From the IMG/VR virus record IMGVR_UViG_3300040802_000002, positions 1 to 30,553 of that record: a stretch of DNA of 30,553 nucleotides, one strand, 5' to 3'. The notes under the pieces were generated by a model. The model saw only the letters and a program-made list of their open reading frames with translations. It was not told where the DNA came from and made no database searches. This stretch comes from a virus. A program made the position numbers and the translations under genes. This document shows positions 6,844 to 14,816 of this stretch, one piece after another (positions within the stretch are counted from its first letter, which is position 1; every line of letters starts with the position of its first letter).

Positions 6844-8893
6844 AATTCTAAACTTCGGAGCGCATAAAGTGCCTACCTTCAAAGAAGCAAAGGGCAAAGA
6901 TTGGATTCTCTTTGGAGACGAAGGGGAATACAAGAACCGCTATCCTGAGTACCTTCTGAACCTTTACCGCAGAAGTGCGAAGCATCACGCCATCATCAAC
7001 TCAAAAAAAGACTACGTAGTTGGTCAGGGATGGGCTGTTAACGCTGAAGGATTGGACACGATGGGGCTTGCAAGACTTCAGCAGTTCATTCAAGAGCCGA
7101 ACCAATATGAGTCTTTAAACGACATCTTGGAGAAGGTAGCACTTGATTACGAGTTATACAACGGCTTCGCGTTAGAAATCGTTTACAACCAACTGAACGA
7201 CAAGATTGCGGCTATTTATCACGCTGACTTTGCGCGTTATCGGTCAAACGAGGACGGCACGAAATACTACTATTCGGAAGATTGGAAGAAGCACAACCCT
7301 GTCGTTGAAGAAATAGATGCTTTCAACTGGAAAGAGCCAAGCGGCAAGCAGCTACTTTATGTCAAAGGATACTCTCCTGACTGCAAATACTACCCGCTTC
7401 CTACATATCTTGGGTCAACGGGTTACATTGAGTTAGACGTAGAGATTGCCAACTTCCACCTTAACGCGGTTAAGAACAACTTTGTCGGAGGGACAATCGT
7501 GTCTTTCTACAATGGAGAGCCGACTCTTGAAGAACAAGAGGAAATCGAGCGACAGATAAAGGACAAGTTTACGGGAACTGACAACGCTAACTCTATCGTT
7601 CTAAACTTTGCAGATTCAAGGGACAGAGGAGTCGAGATTCAGCAGTTGAATGGCAACGACTTCGACAAGCGTTTTGACATCTTAAACAAGACCGTACAAA
7701 GGGAAATTTATGCTGGGCATTCGGTAACTGACCCTGCACTCTTCGGAATCAAAGAGGACGGAATCTTCACGAGCAGAAACCAACTGGTAGACAGCTTTGA
7801 GTTGTTCCAAAACACCTACGTAAACAACCGACAGCAGTTCATCGAGAGGGTATTTAATGACCTTGCCGCAGTTCAAGGGTTATGGAATCGTTTGTTTATA
7901 CAAGACACAGAACCGATTAGCGTACAATTCTCAGAGTCTACGGTTACTTCTGTAATGACAGAGGCGGAAATACGTGAGAAAGTAGGGCTGCAAGTTGTTC
8001 AAACTAAGGAAGATTCTACGGTTGACAGCAAGACCAAAGATGCACAAGCTGCACTTAAAGGGTCAGTCGGTGGTGTTAGCGGTATCATTACGTTACTTCA
8101 GAACGTCAAAGAGGGTCTTATCGCTGAGAACTCCGCTATCGCTGTACTTGTTGAGTTGTACGGCTTCAGTCCTGAGATTGCAAGGTCTACAATTACGGGC
8201 GAAGTTATCCCTGAGAATGTGGCGGCAGAGATGCGAGCGGTATTCGAGAAGCAAGACGAGGACGCTATCCTTGTTGAGTACTTCAAGAACTGCGGCTCGA
8301 CTGACTACGAACCCGTAGGGAATGGCAAGGCGTTAAACTTTGAAAGCGAAACCTCCGCAAGATTACACGAGGAACTGAATAGAAAGTATTGGTTCGCTGA
8401 GATAGACCCGTTGGACACGGCTATTTTGAACATCCTAAAGGAGAATCCAGCTACTCCGTTTCTTGCGATTGCAGAACAGCTACAACTTTCAATTGAAAGG
8501 GTAATGGCTGGGCTTCAAAGACTGAACGAAGCCAACGCTATCAAGATAGCCATCGACAACGTACTGGACTCAACGCAACGAGCCGTAGAAGTAACCAAAG
8601 AAGGCGAGCGACTACTTGAGCAGGTACCACCAGTAGAGGAGGAGTTCGTTATTCGTTACGTTTACTCCAAACGACCAGAGGCAAGCGGTGCGGCTATCAT
8701 TCCAACTACGCGACCATTCTGCCGCGAACTCGTAACGGAAACAGAAGCTGGTAAGAGTTGGAAGTTGACCGAGATTCAAAACATCGGAGTAAGCCAAAAT
8801 AGAAACGTATGGATGCGAGGCGGTGGATTTTGGGGTAAATCATACCATTGCCGACACTACTGGGAGCAGAAACTTATGAAGATTAAGAAGTAA
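6833..8893 (+). CDS. Portal protein with C-terminal winged-helix-like and Cys/His extension
   Basis: 686 aa, longer than the usual 400-500 aa portal. Residues about 25-375 look like a portal core: YRRSAKHHAIINSKKDYVVG, the LDYELYNGFALEIVY segment, LDVEIANFHLNAVKNNFVGG and EIYAGHSVTDPALFG, with the DNA-facing region later. Residues about 525-575 form a probable helix-turn-helix (LDTAILNILKENPATPFLAI, AEQLQLSIERVMAGLQRL). Residues about 605-680 carry RPFC (C630), WMRGGGFW and CRHYW (C673, H675), a motif set I associate with minor head / MuF-like C-termini in Bacteroidetes phages. No separate minor head gene is present, so this part may replace it. It overlaps both neighbours. Confidence 0.8.
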   Translation: MALKILNFGAHKVPTFKEAKGKDWILFGDEGEYKNRYPEYLLNLYRRSAKHHAIINSKKDYVVGQGWAVNAEGLDTMGLARLQQFIQEPNQYESLNDILEKVALDYELYNGFALEIVYNQLNDKIAAIYHADFARYRSNEDGTKYYYSEDWKKHNPVVEEIDAFNWKEPSGKQLLYVKGYSPDCKYYPLPTYLGSTGYIELDVEIANFHLNAVKNNFVGGTIVSFYNGEPTLEEQEEIERQIKDKFTGTDNANSIVLNFADSRDRGVEIQQLNGNDFDKRFDILNKTVQREIYAGHSVTDPALFGIKEDGIFTSRNQLVDSFELFQNTYVNNRQQFIERVFNDLAAVQGLWNRLFIQDTEPISVQFSESTVTSVMTEAEIREKVGLQVVQTKEDSTVDSKTKDAQAALKGSVGGVSGIITLLQNVKEGLIAENSAIAVLVELYGFSPEIARSTITGEVIPENVAAEMRAVFEKQDEDAILVEYFKNCGSTDYEPVGNGKALNFESETSARLHEELNRKYWFAEIDPLDTAILNILKENPATPFLAIAEQLQLSIERVMAGLQRLNEANAIKIAIDNVLDSTQRAVEVTKEGERLLEQVPPVEEEFVIRYVYSKRPEASGAAIIPTTRPFCRELVTETEAGKSWKLTEIQNIGVSQNRNVWMRGGGFWGKSYHCRHYWEQKLMKIKK

Positions 8894-9453
8894 TGGCTAA
8901 CGTCTTATTCATATCGGAAACATTCCTCAAGGACAACACTTTGCTCCACGAGAATATCGACTTCAAGTACTTGCGACCTGTGGTTTTGATGTGTCAGGAC
9001 ATCCACATCCAGCACAAAATTGGGACTACATTATACAACGAACTCAAGACACAGATAACCAACTCTACGTTAACGGCTGCGAACCTTACACTTTTGGAGG
9101 ATTACATACAGCCAGCTCTTTTGCATTGGGTTCAAAGCGAAGCACCGACAGCCATTAGCTACAAGTTTCTGAACAAAGGGCTACACCAACAAAGTTCTGA
9201 GAATAGTTCGAACGCTTCTTTGGACGAAATAAACTTTATTTCCAAGCGGTACAAGGACAAAGCAGAATGGTACACCGAGAGGCTCGTTACTTTCCTTTTA
9301 GAAAACGAATCCAATTACCCAGCGTACGCTAACCCTGACGATGGTCTTGATATAATCCAGCCTGACACGAGAACCTACACGACTGGAATGTTCTTAGGGC
9401 GCAGACCGAAGTTTATTTCATTGGAGGATAAATATGAGTACAAACGCAAGTAA
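8893..9453 (+). CDS. Head-tail connector (DUF6712-like)
   Basis: 186 aa. Starts MANVLFISETFLKDNTLLHENID and contains a helical core (VVLMCQDIHIQHKIGTTLYNELK, ...LLEDYIQPALLHWVQSEAPTAISYKF) that resembles the gp6-type DNA-packaging adaptor family as it appears in Bacteroidetes phages (DUF6712-type). The start overlaps the portal stop by one base, and the tail-completion gene follows, which is the usual neck-gene order. The family name is from memory, so treat it as likely rather than certain. Confidence 0.6.
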   Translation: MANVLFISETFLKDNTLLHENIDFKYLRPVVLMCQDIHIQHKIGTTLYNELKTQITNSTLTAANLTLLEDYIQPALLHWVQSEAPTAISYKFLNKGLHQQSSENSSNASLDEINFISKRYKDKAEWYTERLVTFLLENESNYPAYANPDDGLDIIQPDTRTYTTGMFLGRRPKFISLEDKYEYKRK

Positions 9454-9479
9454 GAGAAATCAAGCGAAGCTAAAAGCAT

Positions 9480-9908
9480 ATGTACACGCTCAACGAAATA
9501 CTAACCATAATCGAAACTCAGGCGAACGCTCACCTTCAAGTGAAGCAGTACGGTCAGGGGGACGTTTGGGAAATCAACCCAAAGGAACTTGATTACCTTG
9601 TTCTGTGGGCGATAGAGGAGAGCGTTGTATTATCGGAAAGGACATTGACCTACAACATCCGACTTTTAGCAATGGACAGAGTCTTACCTGGCGAAGATAA
9701 CGAGCAAGAAGTGATGAGCGACACCATACAAGTTCTACTGGACTTCGTTGCTTACTTCCGACAGTTGCACACGACAGATTTAAGTATACAACCGAGCGTA
9801 ACTCTTGAACCATTTACCGAACGCTTTGACGACAAGGTAAGCGGTCATTCTTGCGTATTATCAATTACACAACCTTACGACTACAACAAGTGTCAAATAC
9901 CAAACTAA
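9480..9908 (+). CDS. Putative tail-completion / neck protein
   Basis: 142 aa, mixed alpha/beta: an N-terminal helix MYTLNEILTIIETQANAHLQ, a WEINPKELDYLVLWAIEES strand-helix pair, a YNIRLLAMDRVLPGEDNEQEVMSD segment and a C-terminal beta stretch with SCVLSI. Size and position just after the connector fit a tail terminator or head-tail stopper. The start chosen is the ATG at 9480; an upstream 52-codon frame from 9434 overlaps it and is probably not used. Role inferred from order and size. Confidence 0.5.
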   Translation: MYTLNEILTIIETQANAHLQVKQYGQGDVWEINPKELDYLVLWAIEESVVLSERTLTYNIRLLAMDRVLPGEDNEQEVMSDTIQVLLDFVAYFRQLHTTDLSIQPSVTLEPFTERFDDKVSGHSCVLSITQPYDYNKCQIPN

Positions 9909-9909
9909 A

Positions 9910-10176
9910 ATGACTGAATCACAAAAACTAATCGGAACGCGCGGCTGCAAACTCCTTACAGGAACGGGAGCGTTGACAGGCTTAAAAGGCTACGCTTTCA
10001 TCGCGCAAGAGGACACCGTTCTAACTACATTCGAAGTGGATGGAGTTGATGCCCTTGCCGCCTTTGGACTTTCGGGCGCAACCTTAAAAGCTGGAGCGTA
10101 CATCGTAGTCCCTTCGGGCGATGCCATCACAGCCATCACCATGTCAAGCGGGAGCGTTGTAATCTATAACCAATAA
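9910..10176 (+). CDS. Small virion protein
   Basis: 88 aa, starting MTESQKLIGTRGCKLLTGTG and continuing with YAFIAQEDTVLTTFEVDGVDA. Compact beta-rich proteins of this form are common in Bacteroidetes phages immediately upstream of fibre-like genes; I regard it as a decoration or fibre-base protein without proof. No signal peptide or membrane segment. It begins one base after the upstream stop codon and is followed by the poly-Gly fibre-like protein three bases later. Confidence 0.5.
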   Translation: MTESQKLIGTRGCKLLTGTGALTGLKGYAFIAQEDTVLTTFEVDGVDALAAFGLSGATLKAGAYIVVPSGDAITAITMSSGSVVIYNQ

Positions 10177-10179
10177 GCT

Positions 10180-11310
10180 ATGCCATCAATTCTAACAAGA
10201 CCAAGTGGCGGTGGTGGCGGTGGCGGTGGTAGCATAGCCATAAGCTATTCAAACAACACGCCAACATACGGGGATACTATCACTATTGCTGCAACACCGA
10301 CTGGTATAACACCAACATCTTACACGTTCATTATTGCGGGTAATATTGACGAGACTATTACTGTACAGGCTGGTAACACTTTGAGTTGGGTTGTAAACAC
10401 CTTGAATCCAACTATCTATGTACAAGCAACTGATGCAATTTCCTTTGCGGCAAGTGTTGATAGTTCATTGACAGTATCATCCATAACAGAAGCTGGAACA
10501 TTTATAACAGCACTCGAAACGCTTACATCTGACACGATGGGCGGTAGACAGAAAGATGCCGTTAACCGTTTGGTGTGGATGCTTAATGGAAATGATACGA
10601 CAAACTCTACCGACCTTTGGACAATGTTAACGGCAACCAACGCAGCTTGGTATATCTACTGCCCTAATGATGATTCAACTGCTTATTTCGATGGTTACAA
10701 GATAGACCTACTCGACCCAACTCACACGGGTACTTTCATAAATATGGTAGCGGGTGATATTAGCGTGGAAGGCGTTAAAGGTGGTGCGGGTAAGGCTTTG
10801 AACATGGATGTGCAGCCTGCTGACTTTGATCTTAATAATATAATGTGTCACTTCTACCAATCTAAGTACGGGTTTGAATTGTTAACAGTACCTATGGGTG
10901 CTCACATTACGGATCAAAACTCAGATGGTGTAAGTGCTTTTTGGCAGTTTAATCAAACAGCGGCTGTTATAAGAGTTAACAATGCTGGCGGTGGAAGTTC
11001 TGCATCAAAAAAATCAATAACAGGGGTAATGTCGTTTGGTAGGGATAATGCAACTCAGGTAAAGATAGCTACAAATGGTAATTATGATGGAACTGCTGGT
11101 GCGGCATCTAGCAGCGCAATAACTGAGGATTTCTACGCTCATGGTTATCATAATGCTTCAACAGGCGTTTCTACAAACCCATCAGCCAATACATATGCAG
11201 GCTTTGCCGTAACGCCTTGGTTAAGTGCTAATGAGTATTTAGATTTTAGTGAGGCGTGGGATGAGTTTAACAAGATAGTAATTACAGATGGAAGAAAGTG
11301 TAACATATAG
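10180..11310 (+). CDS. Putative tail fibre / adhesin-like virion protein with poly-Gly linker
   Basis: 376 aa. Begins MPSILTRPS followed by eight consecutive glycines (residues 10-17), then a beta-rich domain of about 85 residues, suggestive of an Ig-like fold (SYSNNTPTYGDTITIAATPT ... SSLTV), and a Gly/Asn/Ser-rich C-terminal region of roughly 250 residues. N-terminal RPSGGGG linkers precede virion-surface proteins in several Bacteroidetes phages. From about 10800 the sequence is locally more A/T-rich than its neighbours, as often seen in receptor-binding genes. Host-binding function is inferred. Confidence 0.5.
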   Translation: MPSILTRPSGGGGGGGGSIAISYSNNTPTYGDTITIAATPTGITPTSYTFIIAGNIDETITVQAGNTLSWVVNTLNPTIYVQATDAISFAASVDSSLTVSSITEAGTFITALETLTSDTMGGRQKDAVNRLVWMLNGNDTTNSTDLWTMLTATNAAWYIYCPNDDSTAYFDGYKIDLLDPTHTGTFINMVAGDISVEGVKGGAGKALNMDVQPADFDLNNIMCHFYQSKYGFELLTVPMGAHITDQNSDGVSAFWQFNQTAAVIRVNNAGGGSSASKKSITGVMSFGRDNATQVKIATNGNYDGTAGAASSSAITEDFYAHGYHNASTGVSTNPSANTYAGFAVTPWLSANEYLDFSEAWDEFNKIVITDGRKCNI

Positions 11311-11488
11311 TATGTTGGCGTTGGATGCCAATATTGAACCTTTCGTGTCATCTTGGGGCGCGGAGTGCAGACCGTCTTACGATGACACGCTTGATAAATG
11401 GTTATTGCCGTTAGGCTGGGAATCAGAATTGACTGCAAGAGGAATTGATTTTGAAACGGTTGAAATTGAAATAATACACGAACCATAA
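11288..11488 (+). CDS. Small protein of unknown function
   Basis: 66 aa, acidic and Trp-containing (MEESVTYSMLALDANIEPFV). It overlaps the 3' end of the fibre-like gene by 23 bases in another frame, which suggests coupled translation. No recognised family; it could be a fibre chaperone or accessory virion protein by position. Context is the end of the structural operon. Confidence 0.45.
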   Translation: MEESVTYSMLALDANIEPFVSSWGAECRPSYDDTLDKWLLPLGWESELTARGIDFETVEIEIIHEP

Positions 11489-11521
11489 CCAGTCGCGAAT
11501 TGAAAACAAATTACAACATAG

Positions 11522-11758
11522 ATGACTGGGATGGATGCAATAATTGAAGCGTTAGCGAGTTACGGAATAGCTGGAATCTTCCTTGCTGTTTTGGTTTACT
11601 ACCTTAACAAACTGACCGACATACACAGAGATGAGCGCAAGGAATGGCAAGTTGCTAATGATAAGCACGTAGAGAAGTTCAGCGACGTGATTGCGGAGAA
11701 CACGAAGGCATTGGTTGAGATGCGTGGCGAACTAAAAGAGAATAGGTGCAAGGTGTAA
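11522..11758 (+). CDS. Holin-like small membrane protein (BhlA/UviB type)
   Basis: 78 aa. One N-terminal membrane segment (about 12-28, YGIAGIFLAVLVYYLNKL) followed by a highly charged helical tail (HRDERKEWQVANDKHVEKFS ...), the form of BhlA/UviB-type holin-like peptides. It lies 39 bases upstream of the endolysin, the usual holin place. Holins permeabilise the inner membrane to release endolysin. No functional proof beyond topology and position. Confidence 0.6.
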   Translation: MTGMDAIIEALASYGIAGIFLAVLVYYLNKLTDIHRDERKEWQVANDKHVEKFSDVIAENTKALVEMRGELKENRCKV

Positions 11759-11797
11759 AGTGGTGCGCTATTGCACCAAGAGAATGTAATTGTAAAG

Positions 11798-12283
11798 ATG
11801 GAAACTGCGAAGAAAAAGAACCGAAGCGCGGCAAAGATAGCCGCAGAGGTAATAAAGGAGTTCGAAGGGTTTGAAAGCAAGCCTTATCTGTGCCCAGCTA
11901 ACGTACCCACAATTGGCTACGGAAATACCATGTACCCGAATGGCGAACGGGTAACTATGGACGACACTGAGATAACCGAAGAGCAAGCTACGGAGATGCT
12001 CATGGACACCATTAAATCAGTAGAAAAGCAAGTGAAAAACGTGGTGGAGGTCAAGCTTCCAGCGCATAAGCTGGCGGCTCTAATCTCCTTCACTTACAAC
12101 GTAGGCATCGGCAACTTTTCAAACTCTACTCTATTGGCTTGGCTTAATTCAAACCCTGAGTTTCCTCGTATTCCTGAGCAATTCAGAAGATGGAACAAAG
12201 GAGGCGGCAAGGTGCTGAACGGGTTAATAAGAAGAAGGGAAGCAGAAATCGAACTTTGGGAAGGGACATCGCAATACATTTAG
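11798..12283 (+). CDS. Endolysin, GH24 phage lysozyme
   Basis: 161 aa from the ATG at 11798 (a TTG at 11771 would add nine residues; I prefer the ATG). GH24 muramidase motif: catalytic E23 in KEFEGFESKPY, then C32 and T38 in LCPANVPTIGYGNT. The spacing matches the E-8x-D-5x-T triad of T4 lysozyme but the Asp position is Cys, a variant known in the family. Further family features: AALISFTYNVGIGNF and a C-terminal GLIRRREAEIELW. It cleaves host peptidoglycan at lysis. No signal peptide; export would rely on the upstream holin. Confidence 0.9.
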   Translation: METAKKKNRSAAKIAAEVIKEFEGFESKPYLCPANVPTIGYGNTMYPNGERVTMDDTEITEEQATEMLMDTIKSVEKQVKNVVEVKLPAHKLAALISFTYNVGIGNFSNSTLLAWLNSNPEFPRIPEQFRRWNKGGGKVLNGLIRRREAEIELWEGTSQYI

Positions 12284-12846
12284 TTAAGGTCTACACGCCT
12301 TACCTTTTGGCGTTCTTGCTGGGTGTTATCGTAGCTTGGCAAGGCTGCGGAAGCGGTGAAATTGAAACCGTAACCATCGAGAAGCCAGTCCACACAACCA
12401 AATACGTTGACCGATGGAAGGTTGACACCGTTAGATTCGTACGAAGAGAACTAATTACTCGTTATGACACTATCTACTCGGAAAAGATAGTTATTCGTTT
12501 AGACACAATGTTAAAGGTAGACACGGTTAAGATAGTCGAAGCATGGCTAACTGAGGTCAACTGTTATGACACTACGGTCAATGATGTCAGGGTAAGGTGG
12601 CAGAACTACCAAAACGTAACCGAGAAGTTAGTAATCGACTATTTACCAAAGAATGGAGGTGCAAAATTTGCACTTGGCATACACGGTAACGTGGGGTTGA
12701 TTTCTGATTTTGAAAGCCAGTATGTCCCAATGTTCGGGGTCGGTTTGCTTGGGTCAATTAAAAAAACCTACATTAGCGCAAACTATGGCTTCAATGGTCA
12801 GCACTATGTAGGTGTTGGCATTGGTCTGACAATCATAAGTAGATGA
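12190..12846 (+). CDS. Spanin-like membrane-anchored protein
   Basis: 218 aa from the ATG at 12190, which lies inside the endolysin gene (94-base overlap); a later TTG start near 12256 is possible. A basic N-terminus precedes one membrane segment (about 37-53, YLLAFLLGVIVAWQGCG) ending in a Cys that could be a lipobox. The remainder repeats V-D-T-V-like strands (KVDTVRFV, RYDTIYSEKIVIRLDTM, KVDTVKIVEAW) and ends with a glycine/beta region resembling an outer-membrane beta-hairpin. Nested overlap with the endolysin is typical of spanin genes, and similar proteins (DUF6808-like) follow lysozyme in Bacteroidetes phages. Spanin role is inferred. Confidence 0.5.
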   Translation: MEQRRRQGAERVNKKKGSRNRTLGRDIAIHLVKVYTPYLLAFLLGVIVAWQGCGSGEIETVTIEKPVHTTKYVDRWKVDTVRFVRRELITRYDTIYSEKIVIRLDTMLKVDTVKIVEAWLTEVNCYDTTVNDVRVRWQNYQNVTEKLVIDYLPKNGGAKFALGIHGNVGLISDFESQYVPMFGVGLLGSIKKTYISANYGFNGQHYVGVGIGLTIISR

Positions 12847-13052
12847 ATTACTACTATTACCAAGATGCTGAAGTTCGCGAACAGATAGACGAACTGCTCC
12901 AACAAAATGCCACAATCCAAGCTAACTTAGGGACAGACTCCACAGCCGAAGAGCGAGAAGAAGCCAAACGGCAATGGATGGAACTGGCTAAACAGATTCG
13001 TGAAATCGACCCGAAGTTCTATCGTGAACGAATAATGGCACAACACAGATGA
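12843..13052 (+). CDS. Small helical protein of unknown function
   Basis: 69 aa, highly charged and helical, with an N-terminal Tyr cluster (MNYYYYQDAEVREQIDELLQ) and a coiled-coil-like body. It overlaps the spanin-like gene by four bases (ATGA) and the metallophosphoesterase gene by four bases, so it is part of the same transcript. It may be a structural partner or regulator of the next gene; no family recognised. Confidence 0.5.
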   Translation: MNYYYYQDAEVREQIDELLQQNATIQANLGTDSTAEEREEAKRQWMELAKQIREIDPKFYRERIMAQHR

Positions 13053-14050
13053 AAGGAGAAATCGTAAAAGAGTATTTGGAGCATCCTGAATGGGGAAGCC
13101 TTCCGAGTTTAACGCTTGCACGTTTGATATACAAGGACAACGTGGAGGTCTTTAAAGATGTGGATGATGTACGTGGAAAGATACGTTACTATCGTGGTCA
13201 GCGAGGCAAGGCACAACGCCACAGGGCAACCCATAAGGCAGAGCCAGCAGAACACGCTAAAGCGTTAGGAGTTGCTAACCCGTTCGGACTACCTGAATCA
13301 GACGAAGAGGATTGGGAGCCGTTCGTGTTACCCGAAGGCAACAACCGCATCCTTTTATTGTCGGACATTCATGTGCCTTACCACAACATCCAAGCACTCA
13401 CGAAAGCTATTGAGTACGGAAAAGAGAAGAAGGTCAACGCTGTGGTTTTGAATGGCGACACGTTGGACTGTTACGCTCTGAGCAGATACGAGAAAGACCC
13501 ACGAAAAAGAGGCTTTGCTGCTGAACTTGAAGCCTGTCGTCAACTGCTTGGTATTTTGAAACGTGAGCTTGACTGTCCAATTTACTTCAAGCTGGGAAAC
13601 CACGAGGAACGATACGAGGCTTACCTTAGAACCAAAGCACCTGAGTTGCTTGGTACTTCGGAGTTCACGCTTGACACATTGCTAAAGTTCGGGGAGTTCG
13701 GGGTTACCTTAATTCAAGACAAACGGATAATAAAAGCTGGTAAGCTGAACATCTTACACGGACACGAGTTCGGGCGGTCTGTATTCTCTCCAGTTAACCC
13801 AGCGCGAGGATATTACATGAGAGCCAAAGCGTCCGTTATCTGCGGACACAACCACCAAACAAGTGAACACACCGAGAACAACTTGGAAGGCAAGATAGTA
13901 ACTACATGGTCTACTGGTTGCCTTTGCGAAATGAATCCGATGTATATGCCCATAAATAAGTGGAATCATGGCTTTGCTTTCGTGCAGATTTCAGAGGGTG
14001 GAGACTTCGAGGTTGATAACCTCCGCATCATCAACGGGAAAATAAGATGA
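13049..14050 (+). CDS. Calcineurin-like metallophosphoesterase
   Basis: 333 aa. All five metallophosphoesterase blocks are visible: SDIH (D106, H108), NGDTLD (G135-D140), GNHE (173-176), HGHE (237-240) and GHNH (266-269). These bind the two metals that hydrolyse phosphomono- or diesters. Residues 1-95 form a basic N-terminal extension (KIRYYRGQRGKAQRHRATHK) which may bind nucleic acid. Similar enzymes recur next to late genes in Bacteroidetes phages; a DNA-related phosphatase or a cyclic-nucleotide phosphodiesterase that counters host signalling are both possible. Confidence 0.85.
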   Translation: MKGEIVKEYLEHPEWGSLPSLTLARLIYKDNVEVFKDVDDVRGKIRYYRGQRGKAQRHRATHKAEPAEHAKALGVANPFGLPESDEEDWEPFVLPEGNNRILLLSDIHVPYHNIQALTKAIEYGKEKKVNAVVLNGDTLDCYALSRYEKDPRKRGFAAELEACRQLLGILKRELDCPIYFKLGNHEERYEAYLRTKAPELLGTSEFTLDTLLKFGEFGVTLIQDKRIIKAGKLNILHGHEFGRSVFSPVNPARGYYMRAKASVICGHNHQTSEHTENNLEGKIVTTWSTGCLCEMNPMYMPINKWNHGFAFVQISEGGDFEVDNLRIINGKIR

Positions 14051-14247
14051 TAGTCTTTCTTTTAACGTCTATTCTATTTCTAATTCTATTGCTGGTCGGT
14101 CTGCTGGTGTACCTTCTTTATGCTGTCAGGGCAATCATCGAAACTCAAGACGTAATCTTCGATGCTGCGGTCAATGCGGAGGAGATGTACAACGAGATTC
14201 AAACCAACCAAGAGGCTATTCTCAACGCCCATTTTCGGCAGAATTGA
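14047..14247 (+). CDS. Small membrane protein
   Basis: 66 aa. The N-terminal 26 residues are strongly hydrophobic (IVFLLTSILFLILLLVGLLV), followed by an acidic helical tail. It overlaps the phosphoesterase stop by four bases and ends the late operon before the T-run and promoter at 14257-14320. Possibly an additional holin or pinholin-like protein or a membrane anchor; not determinable from sequence. Confidence 0.5.
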   Translation: MIVFLLTSILFLILLLVGLLVYLLYAVRAIIETQDVIFDAAVNAEEMYNEIQTNQEAILNAHFRQN

Positions 14248-14256
14248 GTTCAAACT

Positions 14257-14277
14257 GAAAATATTTTCACTTTTTTT
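14257..14277 (+). terminator. Weak terminator (palindrome plus T-run)
   Basis: Palindrome GAAAATATTTTC (14257-14268) followed by seven T residues (14271-14277). A/T-only pairing makes the stem weak, but the position after the last gene of the late operon and before a promoter supports termination. Confidence 0.4.
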
Positions 14278-14280
14278 GAT

Positions 14281-14320
14281 CTAAATGTTGTGAATATTCA
14301 AAAGAATAGTTTTATATTTG
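14281..14320 (+). promoter_or_regulatory. Candidate middle/early promoter P1
   Basis: TATATTTG at 14313-14320 matches the Bacteroidetes -7 consensus TAnnTTTG. Bases 14281-14304 match 16543-16566 at 22 of 24 positions, including CTAAATGTT and ATATTCAAAAG. The transcript would begin about 10 bases downstream, near the ACGGGGTAA motif (14332), and serve the recombination operon. Confidence 0.65.
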
Positions 14321-14360
14321 AGCCATCATTAACGGGGTAACCCACTAAAAACAGAACAAA

Positions 14361-14492
14361 ATGACAACTCAAGAACAAGTAGAAAAGCTATTCATTCAGA
14401 TGGTTAAGGCAGAAATGGCAATAAGCGGAAACGACTGGAATCAAAGCAAGGTTGTAGTTAAAGAATGGATAAAGCAGAAAGGCTTAATGTAA
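14361..14492 (+). CDS. Small protein, first gene of the recombination operon
   Basis: 43 aa, starting MTTQEQVEKLFIQMVKAEMA and ending KGLM. Its leader ctaaaaacagaacaaaATG has the same AACAGAAC motif found before the ATGs at 14541 and 14817. Basic C-terminal part (WIKQKG). No family recognised; its position directly behind a promoter suggests an early or middle small protein. Confidence 0.5.
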   Translation: MTTQEQVEKLFIQMVKAEMAISGNDWNQSKVVVKEWIKQKGLM

Positions 14493-14498
14493 AACTAA

Positions 14499-14524
14499 AC
14501 GGGGTAACGGGTAATGCCGACCCC
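14499..14524 (+). promoter_or_regulatory. Stem-loop in mRNA leader
   Basis: GGGGT (14501-14505) pairs with ACCCC (14520-14524) and CGG (14508-14510) with CCG (14517-14519), leaving loop GTAATG and an AA bulge. It ends 16 bases before the ATG at 14541. It could stabilise or time translation of the gene. Confidence 0.45.
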
Positions 14525-14540
14525 ATCAAACAACAGAACC

Positions 14541-14783
14541 ATGAACCATTTACAATTCGAACTTACAATGTCAAACGAGCAGATACCAGCGTTTATTCGG
14601 TTGGTTGCTCGCAAAGCACTCACCGACCTACGTAATGGCGGAGGAACTACCCATGTCGAGCCGTACATCTTTTGGCAACTGGTCAGGCACTCAGAAGCGA
14701 CAGCCGTCAAGTCAGGGCTTTATACCTTTGTCAGGGTGGTCAACGATGAAAATTATGTTGACATTCAAACTTTAAATTCGTAA
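14541..14783 (+). CDS. Small protein of unknown function
   Basis: 80 aa from the ATG at 14541; a start at 14514 would fall in the stem-loop, so I reject it. The leader caacagaaccATGaacc matches those of the neighbouring genes. Contains SNEQIPAFIRLVARKALTDL and a Gly-rich turn, then WQLVRHSEATAVKSGLYTF. No motif I can assign. It lies in the recombination operon, 33 bases before the next gene. Confidence 0.55.
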   Translation: MNHLQFELTMSNEQIPAFIRLVARKALTDLRNGGGTTHVEPYIFWQLVRHSEATAVKSGLYTFVRVVNDENYVDIQTLNS

Positions 14784-14816
14784 ATTCAATTTTTATTAAT
14801 CATCAAAAACAGAACG

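Noticed and set aside
9434-9592. 52-codon frame between the connector and the tail-completion gene
   Set aside because: It overlaps both genes, mostly the following one; composition is that of a shadow frame.
11771-11797. TTG start nine codons upstream of the endolysin ATG
   Set aside because: The ATG at 11798 leaves the GH24 domain intact; extra residues add nothing recognisable.
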